Of a stretch of DNA of 64,000 bases, positions 61,450 through 64,000 are shown one piece after another. This DNA comes from Balanoglossus misakiensis. Its lineage: Eukaryota > Hemichordata. The stretch is from assembly GCA_040954595.2 (NCBI GenBank), contig CM082594.2, forward strand, positions 5,766,001 to 5,830,000, read 5' to 3'. Position numbers and translations under genes: made by a program. The notes under the pieces are model-generated. The model had not been told where the DNA came from. It worked only from the letters and a program-made list of their open reading frames with translations, and did not search any database. Position 1 is the first letter of the stretch; every line of letters begins with the position of its first letter.

Positions 61450-62900
61450 ATGGTATAAAAGTGTTACCGTGAGACAAACCAATAAGCGTACAGATATAGG
61501 AACCTGACGTTCACTGGCGCAGGTAAAAGACCCCTAAGATGGAAAGTGGACGACTTTTCGTTGCTTATCAAGTATTCCACACTGCATCTTAAGAGTGATT
61601 GCGTCATGCTGACACTTTGTAAACAATCCGTGACGGTTTACAGTTAACGCGAAAAAAAGTATAACAATTGTCCGACGGCCATTCGCAGAAAACACGCGCG
61701 AAGCAGAGGGGGATACCCATCGCTCGAGGCTTAACAAAAGAAGGAAAATCAGATTCCAATGGCACAGCCTCCGCTGAAATATTTACAAATTGAAACTTAT
61801 TTGATTGTTGAACACGGCGTCGTGTAAAATAGCGATTCACGCCTTCACCAATTGCTATTCTTTGCGATTTCGCATGTGACAAAACAATTCGTCAACCTCA
61901 CACCCCGAAACGACAGGTGGTGTGATTTTTTTCATATCGGCGATTCCCGCCACGTCCGAAGTCTGAAACAGAAACGTGAAATTCACGCTTGTGAAACAGC
62001 TCATACAGCGTTTCCAGTGTCTGTCTCTATCTACAGCATCTCAAATCGCTCGCGGGGTAGTTCTTCGTCCAATACGACTTGTCGTTGTGTGTCGGGAAGG
62101 CGAATTGAATTAAATTGTGCACATTTGAGTTAAGTGGCGAGCAGTCCTTGAGTACGTTGTTTGCCTTGACAATTATGATCACCGTTTAATTCAACCGAGA
62201 TCCCAGTATAGTGTCACTGTCACTCGAGAGAACGCTATTCTGAAATCTCACCGCTCCTTACCTTCAAAGGAAGAGGAAACTGATAGAAATTGGTTCCATA
62301 TACATTGGCTTCTTGAAAAGAAGCGTTCTACTTTGATTAAAGCGTAGCCGCAGCAATCATAGTATAATGCAATTGGAGAATGAAATTAGATGGCATCATC
62401 ATGTTATAGATCTTGACATAAAAGCGCGGAAGTCGTTTGAATTTATTCCATACTGAATATCGTAATTGAAACGCACACAATTCTCTTCTTTCCGTTTTCC
62501 TTCGTACATATCCATAAAAATCGCTTAGTTTAGATTATACCTTGAAGATATACAATGTAGGTCTTTATGCAAATTTAGCCTCAGGTAACGTGGAACGTTG
62601 AGGTTCAGCCAATCACATATTTTTGCTCATTTGAATATTTGTCACGGGTTTGAGTTCATAACACGGACGACGCGCATGAAATCGACAAAAACAAATTATG
62701 GTAGTAAGGTATCACTTTTTGTCATAAATATTTTAGCTCTAAAGTTCCAAAAATAGATTACTGGTGATTCACTTGAGTGATAACTTAGATGAGGATTAGT
62801 AAGATGTCAACTCAAAATAACCTTGCCTGAAGCGACGAAAAGTATCTTTCTTATTCAATGTCAGATTTTTCAGATGAAGTCTTGATCTCTCGGACTGCAC
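61450..62900. other. No recognisable gene
   Basis: Short open frames only. I see no exon with a recognisable product. Confidence 0.45.
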
Positions 62901-62913
62901 TCTCTGTTTGTGT

Positions 62914-62915
<2 letters not shown>

Positions 62916-62960
<45 letters not shown>

Positions 62961-63090
62961 CGTGCGTACTGATTGACTGACTATGATTGTACATGTATGT
63001 ATGTATGTATGTATGTATGTATGTATGTATGTATGTATGTATGTATGTATGTATGTATGTATGTATGTATGTATGTATGTACATGTATGT
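62916..63090. repeat. (TG)n followed by (ATGT)n microsatellite
   Basis: A (TG)n run to about 62966, a short unique spacer, then about 22 units of ATGT to about 63090. It is the complement-strand type of the (TACA)n tract at 56.1 kb. Confidence 0.95.
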
Positions 63091-63094
63091 GTAT

Positions 63095-64000
63095 GTATAT
63101 GTGTGTGCGTATGTATGAATGCTATCCACCTGTAACTATGTCATAACCTACTTTTTAATGGCAAAACTCTGCCGATGTCAGAAAGATCTCTTTGCCGCGG
63201 GTCCTTTGTAATACGTTCCCAGCAACCGATCCTAAAGAGAAGTTAATTAAAAACACATTGCAGAAGTCGGGGAAATGGTTTCACCAGAGGAGTATGTTTA
63301 ACATTTTCAAAGCGTCGATTATCGAGAATCAACCCCTGCGTTTTACTTGTCGCATTTCAAATTATATTTTAAATTGCCTTTTTGCAGAGTTTTTCATCTC
63401 TGTGGCGCGTATCAATCTAGCGCGTGGCGTTATTTGGTGCAATCATCGGTGAAAGATGAATGTTAAAGTGCCGTGAACGCTCGATTATTGTTATTTCTCT
63501 CTTTCTGATAGTGGTACTCATGATTCGACCCACACTGTGTAAACCACTCGCCCATTTCCTCACTACCCCATATTTGAGATGTCTGCTACAATAATACGTA
63601 GCATGTTTCATATTCGTGCGGAGAAACGTGAAGGTGACTGCCATAAACGAAATAATGACGTCATTTCGAATCAATCTTATCTTACCACACTGCTATTTTC
63701 AGCTGTTTTGATAAACGACATTCTATAACTGTAAACACTTTGTGACTAACAATTTCACTGGGATTGTAAATACGATGCGTAGTTATCTGTTTAGGTATTG
63801 GTTTCCAGTAACTAACAATCCACGTTACACGTAAAGAAGAAATCAACGCGGGTCATTTACTAAACCTGTTTCAGAGTGACTCACAGGAGCCAATTAAAGT
63901 GATCAACACTAAACATACGCCAAGAAAACAACCCGACCTTTATCATGCTTAGTTGAGGGAAAATGATTGATTTTAATACACTTTGATATACTACTCGTCA
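63095..64000. other. Right end of window, nothing recognised
   Basis: No exon or element identified. Frames of 85-86 codons on opposite strands overlap and lack features. Confidence 0.45.

Overview
This window is animal nuclear DNA. It has many short coding exons with GT/AG introns, long gene-free stretches, abundant microsatellites, and several small non-autonomous DNA transposons. The two recognisable genes are closest to animal families: a KIF28/KLP-6-type kinesin and cytosolic aspartyl-tRNA synthetase. The repeats and gene architecture suggest a marine invertebrate, perhaps an invertebrate deuterostome such as amphioxus or a hemichordate, but the sequence alone does not settle the species.

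Layout: 1-1.57 kb has no gene. 1.57-8.83 kb is a satellite array of about 530-bp monomers (13 full copies plus a partial), with dimer and trimer higher-order repeats. 8.8-11.8 kb has no recognisable gene. From 11.8 to 25.8 kb there are three GC-rich loci on the + strand with uninterrupted reading frames, encoding low-complexity proteins I do not recognise. The first two (11793-13304 and 15499-15894) are clear duplicates whose homology continues into the 3' flank. The third (24437-25813) shares a basic coiled-coil N-terminus and a C-terminal CRYLR motif. 27.5-27.7 kb looks like a housekeeping-type promoter with a short first exon.

A kinesin-3 gene runs on the - strand from 38.5 down to 29.1 kb. 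I could join 21 exons in frame (1129 residues, with only the extreme N-terminus missing). In the best splice model its last exon gives a lysine/arginine-rich tail ending in a CaaX-like CTIM. Upstream of it lie three RFX X-box-like palindromes. DARS1 runs divergently on the + strand at 42.4-49.5 kb, with 14 exons and 531 residues. Its introns hold a 1.84-kb transposon-like element with a TTTG target duplication and a 30-bp minisatellite.

At 50-51.5 kb are three MITEs. 52.4-53.3 kb carries the first coding exon of an ANF-receptor-type extracellular ligand-binding protein on the + strand, and a second exon is plausible at 53.5 kb. The remainder to 64 kb is microsatellites, TTAA MITEs and otherwise uninformative sequence, probably intron of that receptor or intergenic DNA.
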